Shown here: in pieces, positions 1 through 6,650 of the stretch
Numbering within the stretch: the stretch's first letter is position 1
How the letters are laid out: each line of letters opens with the position of its first letter
NCBI RefSeq assembly: GCF_003711225.1
Contig: NZ_CP031030.1
Coordinates: 7,308,501 to 7,372,500 of the forward strand
Direction of reading: 5' to 3'
From: Runella sp. SP2
GTDB taxonomy: Bacteria > Bacteroidota > Bacteroidia > Cytophagales > Spirosomataceae
Length of the DNA stretch: 64,000 nucleotides
Program-made: the position numbers and the translations under genes
The notes under the pieces: generated by a model
Seen by the model: the letters and a program-made list of their open reading frames with translations, nothing else
Databases searched by the model: none
Told to the model about the DNA's origin: nothing

Positions 1-128
1 ATAGGAAGGCAGACTTTACGTTCGCCCACTTCCCCGAAAAAACAAACCAACTGTGGGTAAAAAAGGAGGGGAGGGACACTTTAATTAAAAATTCTCACCC
101 CTTTCTAAACTCCTTTTTCTCCCCAAAA

Positions 129-1295
129 ATGAAAACGTATTCGTTGTCTCTAGCCTTTGGGCTACTTCTAGTGTGGATGAGCTTGCCTGCTTCTGCGCAA
201 ACCAACCGCCCCATCAAATTTCAAAAACAAGTGCTCACGAAAATGTTCTTCTCCGAAGGCGTAGCCGTGGGCGATGTCAACCGCGACGGAAAAAAAGACG
301 TGTTGTCGGGGGCGTTTTGGTACGAAGCCCCCAACTGGAAACAGCACGAAATTGCCAAAGGCGATACATTTACGGTCAATGGTGGCTACAGCAATTCGTT
401 TTTGAACTTTAGCATGGACGTCAACCAAGACGGTTGGATAGATTTTATTCGGGTCGATACCCCAGGCGAATCGGTGGTTTGGTACGAAAATCCCAAAAAC
501 AAAGCTGGACACTGGAAAGCCTATACCATTCACAAATCCATTGGGAATGAGTCGCCTGCGCTGTGCGATCTCGACGGTGACGGACGTCTTGATATCATCG
601 GTAATGACCCCGAAGCCAAGCAAATGATTTGGCTCAAAGCTCCTTCCAAAAAAGGCGATACCGAATGGAAACGCTACGTGATTAGTACCGACAATATTGG
701 CATTCACAAATATACCCACGGCTTGGGTGTGGTGGACATGAACGGCGATGGGCGGTTGGATGTGCTCATGCGTGAAGGTTGGTGGGAAGCACCTGCGGAT
801 CGTACGCAGCCAAATTGGACGTTTCATCGGGCTAATTTGGGGGAAGAATGTTCGCAAATGTACCTACTTGACGTCAATAAAGACGGCCTGAAAGACGTGA
901 TTAGCATGTCGGCGCACAAATACGGTATGTGGTGGCATCAGCAAGGCAAAGACGCGCAAGGAAATCCGACTTGGGAAAAACACGAAATTGGGAAGCTATT
1001 TTCACAAACCCACGGCTTAGCTTTGGCCGACATCAACAAAGATGGTAATCCTGATTTGGTGACGGGAAAACGCTATTTTGCCCATAATGGCAAAGACCCA
1101 GGGGCGTTTGAGCCTGCGGTATTGTACTGGTTTGAGTTTAAACCTGGCCCTAATCCAGCGTGGATTCCGCATCAAATTGACGATAACTCAGGCGTAGGGC
1201 TGCATTTGGTAGTCGAAGACATGAACCGCGACGGGTTGCTAGACATCATTACTGCAAACAAAAAAGGAGCCCACGTGTTTCTTCAACAGAAATAA
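129..1295 (+). CDS. Secreted FG-GAP/VCBS repeat protein
   Basis: A 388-residue exported protein. The first ~23 residues form a signal peptide ending in a typical ASAQ site. The mature part carries about seven Asp-rich motifs of the form D-x-N/D-x-D-G-x-x-D (for example DVNRDGKKDV, DLDGDGRLDI, DMNGDGRLDV, DINKDGNPDL, DMNRDGLLDI). They are spaced roughly 45-60 residues apart, as in FG-GAP/VCBS calcium-binding beta-propeller blades, so a seven-bladed propeller is likely. No catalytic motif is visible; such proteins in Cytophagales are usually surface or periplasmic and of unknown ligand. The frame stays open upstream of the ATG, but the signal peptide fixes the start. No sorting tail is present. 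Function beyond a secreted propeller is unknown. Confidence 0.85.
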   Translation: MKTYSLSLAFGLLLVWMSLPASAQTNRPIKFQKQVLTKMFFSEGVAVGDVNRDGKKDVLSGAFWYEAPNWKQHEIAKGDTFTVNGGYSNSFLNFSMDVNQDGWIDFIRVDTPGESVVWYENPKNKAGHWKAYTIHKSIGNESPALCDLDGDGRLDIIGNDPEAKQMIWLKAPSKKGDTEWKRYVISTDNIGIHKYTHGLGVVDMNGDGRLDVLMREGWWEAPADRTQPNWTFHRANLGEECSQMYLLDVNKDGLKDVISMSAHKYGMWWHQQGKDAQGNPTWEKHEIGKLFSQTHGLALADINKDGNPDLVTGKRYFAHNGKDPGAFEPAVLYWFEFKPGPNPAWIPHQIDDNSGVGLHLVVEDMNRDGLLDIITANKKGAHVFLQQK

Positions 1296-1351
1296 ATAAA
1301 ACAGGTGCGTACAGGACAGAATTTTGAAAGAAGCTGTCGTATGTTTGTCGT

Positions 1352-2089
1352 ATGAAAGTTGGTTTATTCATCCCGTGTTATGTAGATCAGTTTTACCCCA
1401 AAGTGGGTATTGCTACACTCCAATTGTTAGAGAAATTTGGTTGTGAGGTGGGGTATCCTGCCAACCAAACCTGCTGTGGTCAGCCCATGGCCAATTCTGG
1501 CTATGAACACCTGACGCATGATTGCAACCGCCTTTTTGTTCAAAATTTTGCTGATTTTGATTACATCGTGGGGCCGTCGGGGAGTTGTGTCTTGCACATC
1601 AAAGAACACTTGCACACCGAAGGCGAAGGTGAAGCGAAAGCGACGCACATCCGTCAACGGGTGTATGAACTGACGGAGTTTTTGACCGATGTGCTCAAAG
1701 TCGAAAACCTATCGGCGCATTTTCCGTATCGGGTGGGGTTGCACCAAAGCTGCCACGGGCAGCGCGGATTGCACCTTTCGCAGATGTCGGAGTTGGTAGC
1801 GCCTGCATTCTCAAAACCTGAAAAACTCTTGAGAATGGTCGATGGAATCGAATTGGTTCAACTCACACGTAGAGACGAATGCTGTGGATTTGGGGGAACG
1901 TTTTGTGTGGCGGAAGAAGCAGTTTCGGCGCGTATGGGTGTTGACCGCATCGAAGACCACATCAAGAACGGTACTCAAGTCCTGACGGGAGGCGATATGT
2001 CGTGTTTGATGCACTTGGAAGGCATCATTCGGCGCCGTGAGTTGCCCATCAAAGTAATGCACATCGCCGAAATTTTAACTGCGAATTAA
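1352..2089 (+). CDS. lutA: L-lactate utilization protein LutA (Fe-S oxidoreductase)
   Basis: A 245-residue cysteine-rich protein of the LutA/YkgE family, one of three subunits of the non-flavin L-lactate dehydrogenase that oxidises lactate to pyruvate. Two CCG-type domains are visible: NQTCCGQPMANSGY near residue 40 and DECCGFGGTFC near residue 175, with further conserved cysteines and histidines between (GPSGSC, LHQSCHGQRG). This cysteine pattern binds Fe-S clusters in the heterodisulfide-reductase-like family. Length matches the family. Only 2 bp separate it from lutB, and lutC follows, giving the canonical lutABC order. No lactate permease or LutR-type regulator is next to it. Confidence 0.95.
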   Translation: MKVGLFIPCYVDQFYPKVGIATLQLLEKFGCEVGYPANQTCCGQPMANSGYEHLTHDCNRLFVQNFADFDYIVGPSGSCVLHIKEHLHTEGEGEAKATHIRQRVYELTEFLTDVLKVENLSAHFPYRVGLHQSCHGQRGLHLSQMSELVAPAFSKPEKLLRMVDGIELVQLTRRDECCGFGGTFCVAEEAVSARMGVDRIEDHIKNGTQVLTGGDMSCLMHLEGIIRRRELPIKVMHIAEILTAN

Positions 2090-2091
2090 CC

Positions 2092-3450
2092 ATGAATCAC
2101 TCTGAGGCTGCTGATAAATTTAATAAAGACTTTGACCGCACTACCTGGCACGACGAAACGCTCTGGTGGGTGCGCCAAAAACGCGACCGAGCGGCGTTTG
2201 CCATTCCCGAATGGGAAGATTTACGCAACATGGCGTCGCAGATTAAACACAACGTACTGTCTAACTTAGACACGTACTTGATGGAGTTTGAAAAAAACGC
2301 CAAGGCCAACGGCGTCACCGTCCACTGGGCCGCCGATGCGCACGAACATAACCAAATCGTTCTTTCGATTCTGAAAGAGCAAGGCATTCAACAAATTGTG
2401 AAAAGCAAGTCGATGCTGACCGAAGAGTGTCATTTGAATCCTTTTTTGGCCGAAAATGGGGTTGAGGTCATTGATACTGATTTGGGTGAACGCATCGTTC
2501 AATTGGCCGACGAGCCCCCAAGTCACATCGTCATGCCCTGTATTCACTGGAAAAAAGAGGAGATTGGCGTCTTGTTTCACAAACATTTGGGTACGCCCGA
2601 AGGTTGCGCCGACCCATCTACGTTGACATTGGCCGCCCGCGAACACCTGCGCGAAAAGTTTTTGACGCGCCGCGTGGCACTGACGGGGGTGAACTTTGCT
2701 ATTGCCGAAACGGGAGAATTTGTGGTCTGTACCAACGAAGGTAACGCCGACATGGGTACGCACTTGGCCGACGTCCACATTGCGTGCATGGGCATCGAAA
2801 AAATCGTCCCTAAACGCAAGCATTTGGGGGTTTTCTTACGGTTGTTGGCGCGTTCTGCTACGGGACAGCCTATTACAACTTATTCGAGTCATTTTGCCAA
2901 GCCCCGCGAAGGGCAACAAATGCACATCATATTGGTGGACAATGGCCGCTCTCGGCAGCTGGGACGGGAGGAGTTTCGTAACTCGCTCAAATGTATCCGT
3001 TGTGGGGCTTGTATGAATACCTGTCCTGTGTACCGTCGCAGTGGCGGACACAGTTACCACAATGCCGTAGCGGGACCGATTGGATCGATTTTGGCGCCCA
3101 ATTTGGACATGACCAAAAACGCCGATTTGCCGTTTGCAAGTACGTTGTGCGGAAGTTGTTCAAATGTTTGTCCCGTGAAAATCAACATCCACGAACAACT
3201 TTACAGCTGGCGACAAGTACTTACCAAAAGCGGACATTCACCCACTGCCAAAACGATAGGGATGAAAGCAATGGCGGCGGTATTGTCTAGCCCATCGGTG
3301 TATCGTTTTTCGGGGAAAATAGGCCGTTTGACGTTGTCAAACACGCCGTTTGTGGTCAACAATTCCCTGAATCCGTGGTATAAACAACGCGAAATGCCAG
3401 AGCCTCCCAAAGAGTCGTTTGGCGAATGGTATAAAAAGAATCGGAAGTAA
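2092..3450 (+). CDS. lutB: L-lactate utilization protein LutB (Fe-S, LUD domain)
   Basis: A 452-residue LutB/YkgF subunit of the lactate dehydrogenase complex. The N-terminal two thirds is a LUD domain (motifs TEECHLNPFL, TGVNFAIAETG, VVCTNEGNADM). The C-terminal part is a di-cluster ferredoxin module with CIRCGACMNTCP near residues 301-312 and CGSCSNVCP near residue 352, which should hold two [4Fe-4S] clusters for electron transfer. The sequence and length agree closely with known LutB. It starts 2 bp after lutA and is probably translationally coupled. Electrons are expected to pass to the respiratory chain, but the acceptor is not encoded here. Confidence 0.95.
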   Translation: MNHSEAADKFNKDFDRTTWHDETLWWVRQKRDRAAFAIPEWEDLRNMASQIKHNVLSNLDTYLMEFEKNAKANGVTVHWAADAHEHNQIVLSILKEQGIQQIVKSKSMLTEECHLNPFLAENGVEVIDTDLGERIVQLADEPPSHIVMPCIHWKKEEIGVLFHKHLGTPEGCADPSTLTLAAREHLREKFLTRRVALTGVNFAIAETGEFVVCTNEGNADMGTHLADVHIACMGIEKIVPKRKHLGVFLRLLARSATGQPITTYSSHFAKPREGQQMHIILVDNGRSRQLGREEFRNSLKCIRCGACMNTCPVYRRSGGHSYHNAVAGPIGSILAPNLDMTKNADLPFASTLCGSCSNVCPVKINIHEQLYSWRQVLTKSGHSPTAKTIGMKAMAAVLSSPSVYRFSGKIGRLTLSNTPFVVNNSLNPWYKQREMPEPPKESFGEWYKKNRK

Positions 3451-3557
3451 ATTCTGCGGTTTGACTATCGCCTACGGTCTGACTATCGTCTGACCTTTGT
3501 TTGATGAAAATAATTTAAACAATCATTCCCCCATTGGGGGGCAGGGGGCTAAATAAA

Positions 3558-4136
3558 ATGAGTCGTGAAAAAATACTGGCGGCCGTGGCCAAAAACAAAC
3601 CCACGTTGACACCGCTACCAGATATACAAGATTTTGGGAATCCTTACAGCGATTTGGTGGCCCAGTTTACGTCGGTACTGACGACCATCGGTGGTACGGT
3701 GGTGGAAGCGCGCAGTTGGGAAGAAATCCAACAGTACGTTCAAACGCACTTTGCGGGACGGCGAATGGTTACCAACCTTGCACCATTGGCAGACATGGCC
3801 CAACAAAGTTGGCTAACGTCTGATCCTCATTCGTTGGACGACGTAGGGTTGGCCATTTTACAAGGACAATTTGCCGTGGCCGAAAATTCGGCGGTATGGG
3901 TTACAGAAGCCGAGATGGGGCAGCGCGTGACGCCTTTTATTGCTGAAACGCTGGCATTAGTGATAAAAAAATCGGCGATTTTGCCCAAGATGCACCACGC
4001 CTACGCCCAAATTGGTGCGGCCGAATACGGTTTTGGGGCTTTCATCGCAGGGCCTTCCAAAACCGCCGACATCGAACAATCGCTGGTCTTGGGCGCGCAC
4101 GGCCCTAAGTCGATGGTGGCCTTTTTGATAGATTGA
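3558..4136 (+). CDS. lutC: L-lactate utilization protein LutC (LUD domain)
   Basis: A 192-residue LutC/YkgG protein, the third LutABC component, made of a single LUD domain. Typical motifs are ATLAPLADMAQQSW-like core, AVAENSAVWVTE and the Gly-rich FIAGPSKTADIEQ near the C terminus, the family hallmark. The start is placed at ATG 3558 (MSREKILAAV); an in-frame TTG at 3534 would add eight residues read from a GC-rich spacer and is unlikely. It lies 107 bp after lutB; the spacer holds a short CCCCC-ATT-GGGGG inverted repeat (3528-3540) and a poor direct repeat around GACTATCG. The intrinsic terminator at 4165-4201 closes the operon. Confidence 0.93.
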   Translation: MSREKILAAVAKNKPTLTPLPDIQDFGNPYSDLVAQFTSVLTTIGGTVVEARSWEEIQQYVQTHFAGRRMVTNLAPLADMAQQSWLTSDPHSLDDVGLAILQGQFAVAENSAVWVTEAEMGQRVTPFIAETLALVIKKSAILPKMHHAYAQIGAAEYGFGAFIAGPSKTADIEQSLVLGAHGPKSMVAFLID

Positions 4137-4164
4137 AAAAAAGGTGAAACTTTGCTAAAAGTGG

Positions 4165-4201
4165 CTTCCCGAAAGTGCATTAACTTTCGGGAAGTTTTTT
4201 T
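4165..4201 (+). terminator. Intrinsic terminator after lutABC
   Basis: Perfect 11-bp stem CTTCCCGAAAG (4165-4175) / CTTTCGGGAAG (4184-4194), 8-nt loop, then seven T residues. The stem sequence is the same palindrome that recurs at 50661-50709, so a dispersed repeat appears to serve as the terminator here. Confidence 0.85.
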
Positions 4202-4223
4202 ATACAAGCAATTCTTCATTCGT

Positions 4224-5603
4224 ATGCGATTCTTAAAGATTCTTCTCAAAGTACTTGGCGTTATTTTATTGCTAATTGTCGCCTTGTTGGCCTGTATGAT
4301 CGCCCCCGTCGATGATACGCCTTACCAACAAACCAGCTATTACCAAGACTGGAAAAACTCGGTAAGCGGTTTAACCTCCACTGTCACAGATGCTAGTCAT
4401 AATTCCTCATCCGTAATTCCTAATTCATTAAAAGTCGGTTGGGCCAAAGTAAATTTTACGCCCAAATCTCCGACTCCTACGGCGGGTTACGGAGTGCGTC
4501 GCGGGGCCTTGTACAAATCGGTGCATGATTCTATTTACGTTCGGGCGGTGGTGTTTGACAATGGAAGTACCAAAGCGGCGATGGTGGTGGCCGATTTATT
4601 GATTCTTCCCCCCGCCGTGACTGAGCAAGTAAAAACCAAGCTTTCGGCTACGGGCATTCCGTTTGAACAAGTGTATTTTGGTGCTACCCACACCCACAAC
4701 AGCATGGGTGGATGGAGTGGCGGCATTGTAGGCGAACTCTTTGGTGGAAAATTTAATCCCGACAATGTGAGGTGGGTGGCCGATGCCATCGTAAAAGCCG
4801 TGACTTTGGCACAAAAAGACCTAAAACCTGCTACGGTGGCCTATCATCAGTTGGCCGATACGGCAAAAGTACGCAATCGGGCGTTTGATGAAGGAACGAT
4901 TGACCCGTTTGTGCGCACCATCCAACTCGTCCGCAGCGATGGGCAAAAAGCCTTGATTTGCTCGTACGCGGCTCATTCTACGATTACAAGTTCGGACAAT
5001 ATCGTTTTATCGCGTGACTACCCAGGTGTACTGGTCGATTCGTTGGAAAAAGGCGAAGCTAACTTTGCGGTATTTCTTTCGGGAGCGGTTGGAAGCATGG
5101 GGCCTAAGGTGGGTGTAGAGTCAGATTCGGATTGGGTCAAAGTGGCCACCGAAGCCGACAGCTTGGAGTCGGACGTGCAAAAACAATTGGCGCAACTGAA
5201 GCCTATCGAAAACCCTGCCCTGCGCATCGAAACGCTCACCATTCCGCTTCGCGAGCCTAATCCCCGCGTTACGTTGGGGTGGCGACTACGTCCGTGGGTA
5301 TTTCACTGGGCGTTTGGCGATTTTCCCAATTACGTAAAAGCGCTACGCATTGGCAACGTTCTGATGGTAGGTTTTCCTTGCGATTTTTCGGGGGAATTGG
5401 TGGCAGAGATGAGCGCCTACGCCGAAAAAAAGGGGCTTAAATTGATGGTAACAAGCTTCAATGGTGGGTATATCGGCTACATCACCCCCGACAAATACTA
5501 CGGCAGAGACACCTACGAAACCCTCACCATGAACTGGTTTGGACCTTTTAACGGAGCTTATTTTCAGGAAATTGTGCGGGATTTGGTGGATAAGATGTCG
5601 TAG
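4224..5603 (+). CDS. Neutral/alkaline ceramidase N-terminal domain protein, membrane-anchored
   Basis: A 459-residue protein with an N-terminal membrane anchor (about residues 5-25, IL-rich), followed by a domain of the neutral/alkaline non-lysosomal ceramidase family. Recognisable features are GWAKVNFTP and GYGVRRGAL at the start, GATHTHNSMGG (zinc-binding His pair as in ceramidases) and a second metal/active-site region around SYAAHSTIT and FLSGAVGSMGP. In known ceramidases this fold hydrolyses N-acyl-sphingosine in the periplasm or outside the cell. Bacteroidota that make sphingolipids could use it, but many homologues have unknown substrates. The start is set at ATG 4224, downstream of the lutC terminator; the TTG at 4152 is inside that terminator region. 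Confidence 0.8.
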   Translation: MRFLKILLKVLGVILLLIVALLACMIAPVDDTPYQQTSYYQDWKNSVSGLTSTVTDASHNSSSVIPNSLKVGWAKVNFTPKSPTPTAGYGVRRGALYKSVHDSIYVRAVVFDNGSTKAAMVVADLLILPPAVTEQVKTKLSATGIPFEQVYFGATHTHNSMGGWSGGIVGELFGGKFNPDNVRWVADAIVKAVTLAQKDLKPATVAYHQLADTAKVRNRAFDEGTIDPFVRTIQLVRSDGQKALICSYAAHSTITSSDNIVLSRDYPGVLVDSLEKGEANFAVFLSGAVGSMGPKVGVESDSDWVKVATEADSLESDVQKQLAQLKPIENPALRIETLTIPLREPNPRVTLGWRLRPWVFHWAFGDFPNYVKALRIGNVLMVGFPCDFSGELVAEMSAYAEKKGLKLMVTSFNGGYIGYITPDKYYGRDTYETLTMNWFGPFNGAYFQEIVRDLVDKMS

Positions 5604-5617
5604 GGGAAGCAAAAAAG

Positions 5618-5716
5618 ATAAACGAGCAGGTTGTAAGCAGCCTTGGAAAGGTTGTCAAACCTTTCCAAGGTTCAATGCTACTTCTCAGGTCGGCGGTAGC
5701 GAATAGGATGGGGACT
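5618..5716. repeat. Direct repeat copy 1 with CCTTGGAAAGG palindrome
   Basis: Contains ATAAACGAGC (5618-5627), the 13-bp inverted repeat CCTTGGAAAGGTT (5641-5653) / AACCTTTCCAAGG (5658-5670) with a 4-nt loop, then TTCAATGCTACTTCT and GAATAGGA. A second copy with the same order of elements is at 6551-6650. The two copies bracket the toxin/antitoxin locus. Confidence 0.8.
5678..5716 (-). pseudogene. Relic of the 3' end of a tricorn-like protease gene
   Basis: Read on the minus strand, the last codons before the TAG at 5678-5680 encode SPHPIRYRRPEK. The intact tricorn gene at 6616 ends PPAPIRYKRPQK, with its TAG in the same position relative to the shared downstream repeat. Nucleotide differences are mostly conservative (K/R, E/Q). 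The frame is closed by a TAA at 5717-5719, so only 12 codons survive. This is a remnant of a duplicated tricorn 3' end, not a working gene. Confidence 0.55.
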
Positions 5717-5723
5717 TTATGAT

Positions 5724-5957
5724 TTAATCCAACTCATCCAATAGTTCTTTCAATTCTTTTTCAGAAATAGTACCTCTGACTTGCTTATCATAAATAGTTG
5801 GTAAAATAACTTCTTCATTGTCAGTAACAACATAAGTAATAATCCTTGCCCCTCCACTTTTGCCCTTACCCTTGCTTTTGATGGCTAATCGTATTTTATA
5901 ACAATCTTGCCCTAACGGAGTACCAGGCGTTGGGTTTTCTTGAAGTTGTTCGCCCAA
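5724..5957 (-). CDS. Putative RelE/ParE-family toxin of a type II toxin-antitoxin pair
   Basis: A 77-codon frame whose product contains GTPLGQDCYKIRLAIKSK, GKSGGARIITYVV and the helical tail ELKELLDEL. This pattern is that of small RelE-like mRNA interferases found in Bacteroidota (YKIR core strand, Lys/Arg-rich active-site region, SGGAR). Homologues usually start with a residue run like AKPLIKKYASLKQEL. Here that segment is present in the open frame up to 6004 but the codon where ATG is expected reads TAA, leaving TTG 5957 as the first ordinary start and removing about 17 residues. It may therefore be N-terminally damaged or start at a non-standard codon. The partner antitoxin lies upstream at 6040-6297. 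Confidence 0.6.
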   Translation of the reverse strand: MGEQLQENPTPGTPLGQDCYKIRLAIKSKGKGKSGGARIITYVVTDNEEVILPTIYDKQVRGTISEKELKELLDELD

Positions 5958-6039
5958 TGTAGCTAATTCTTGCTTGAGTGAAGCATATTTTTTAATTAAT
6001 GGCTTGGCTTACCTCTCAAAACTTCGGGCAGCTCTTACG

Positions 6040-6297
6040 CTATACATCCTCTAAAAATTCGGTCAAAGTTCTCAGTTTTATTTTGCCTTCACGGTGTAAT
6101 TTGGCATCTTGCAAACCTTCTTTTATGTTAGCTTTTAGCTCTTTTTTACTCATAACAGCACTATCAGTATCTGCATCTGCTTCAATAAGCATCGAAGCCA
6201 ATTTAGCTCTATCTTTTGGTGGCAATTGCCTTGCCAATTCTACCAACTGACTAAGCGTTAGTTGAATGTTGGCACTAAAATTTAGTGTTGTTTCCAT
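6040..6297 (-). CDS. Putative antitoxin partner of the RelE-like toxin
   Basis: An 85-residue, strongly helical acidic/basic protein beginning METTLNFSAN with the segment LTLSQLVELARQLPPKDRAKLA, typical of small antitoxins that pair with RelE-like toxins in Bacteroidota (N-terminal dimerising part, C-terminal toxin-wrapping helix ending LRTLTEFLEDV). It precedes the toxin on the minus strand, the usual antitoxin-first order. Its ATG overlaps by one base the stop codon of a short relic frame (6297-6374). Family assignment rests on composition and context; the exact antitoxin class is unknown. Confidence 0.6.
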   Translation of the reverse strand: METTLNFSANIQLTLSQLVELARQLPPKDRAKLASMLIEADADTDSAVMSKKELKANIKEGLQDAKLHREGKIKLRTLTEFLEDV

Positions 6298-6374
6298 TAT
6301 TCTAATGAATAAGTTTTTTTGGCTTTAAAATCAGGAATAAGGGCATCAATGACCATAAAAAGCTGCTTACGGTC
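6297..6374 (-). pseudogene. Possible C-terminal relic of an XRE-type regulator
   Basis: A 25-codon open stretch encoding DRKQLFMVIDALIPDFKAKK then TYSLE and a stop. From memory, many Bacteroidota helix-turn-helix regulators end in a similar RKxLFxVIDALIRDFKxKxAY helix. No start codon or DNA-binding domain remains upstream. The rest of 6375-6550 shows no gene or repeat I recognise and is AT-rich. Tentative. Confidence 0.3.
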
Positions 6375-6550
6375 TTAACAATGGTCTCTATTCAAGTCAA
6401 AAATTATGTACAAGTATAGAACAAATCTTATTAGTTTGAAACATAATTAGCCTGTAAAATATTGCCAATTGTTTTTCAATTTGTGCTCCAGTTTATATAC
6501 CAAACCTTGGTTTAGGACAAGCATGGAATTGTATTTCTAACGAACAAACA

Positions 6551-6650
6551 ATAAACGAGCGAAGCGGATTGTAAATAACCTTGGAAAGGTTGAAAAACCT
6601 TTCCAAGGTTCAATGCTACTTCTGCGGTCTTTTATAACGAATAGGAGCTG
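6551..6650. repeat. Direct repeat copy 2 with CCTTGGAAAGG palindrome
   Basis: Same order of elements as 5618-5716: ATAAACGAGC (6551-6560), CCTTGGAAAGGTT (6579-6591) / AACCTTTCCAAGG (6596-6608), TTCAATGCTACTTCT, GAATAGGA. This copy runs into the 3' end of the intact tricorn gene, so its last ~35 bases are coding. Confidence 0.8.

Noticed and set aside
1-128. Tail of an upstream gene
   Set aside because: Frames 1 to 3 each give short unremarkable peptides; one stays open into the first gene, but nothing shows coding.
168-857. 229-codon minus-strand ORF inside the FG-GAP gene
   Set aside because: It is the mirror of repeated Asp-rich codons in the plus-strand gene, has no start context or family features, and the plus-strand protein has a signal peptide and clear repeats.
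1340-1347. TATGTTTG as a promoter box for lutA
   Set aside because: It lies 4 bp before the start codon and has no -33 partner at proper distance, so it would imply a leaderless mRNA on thin evidence.
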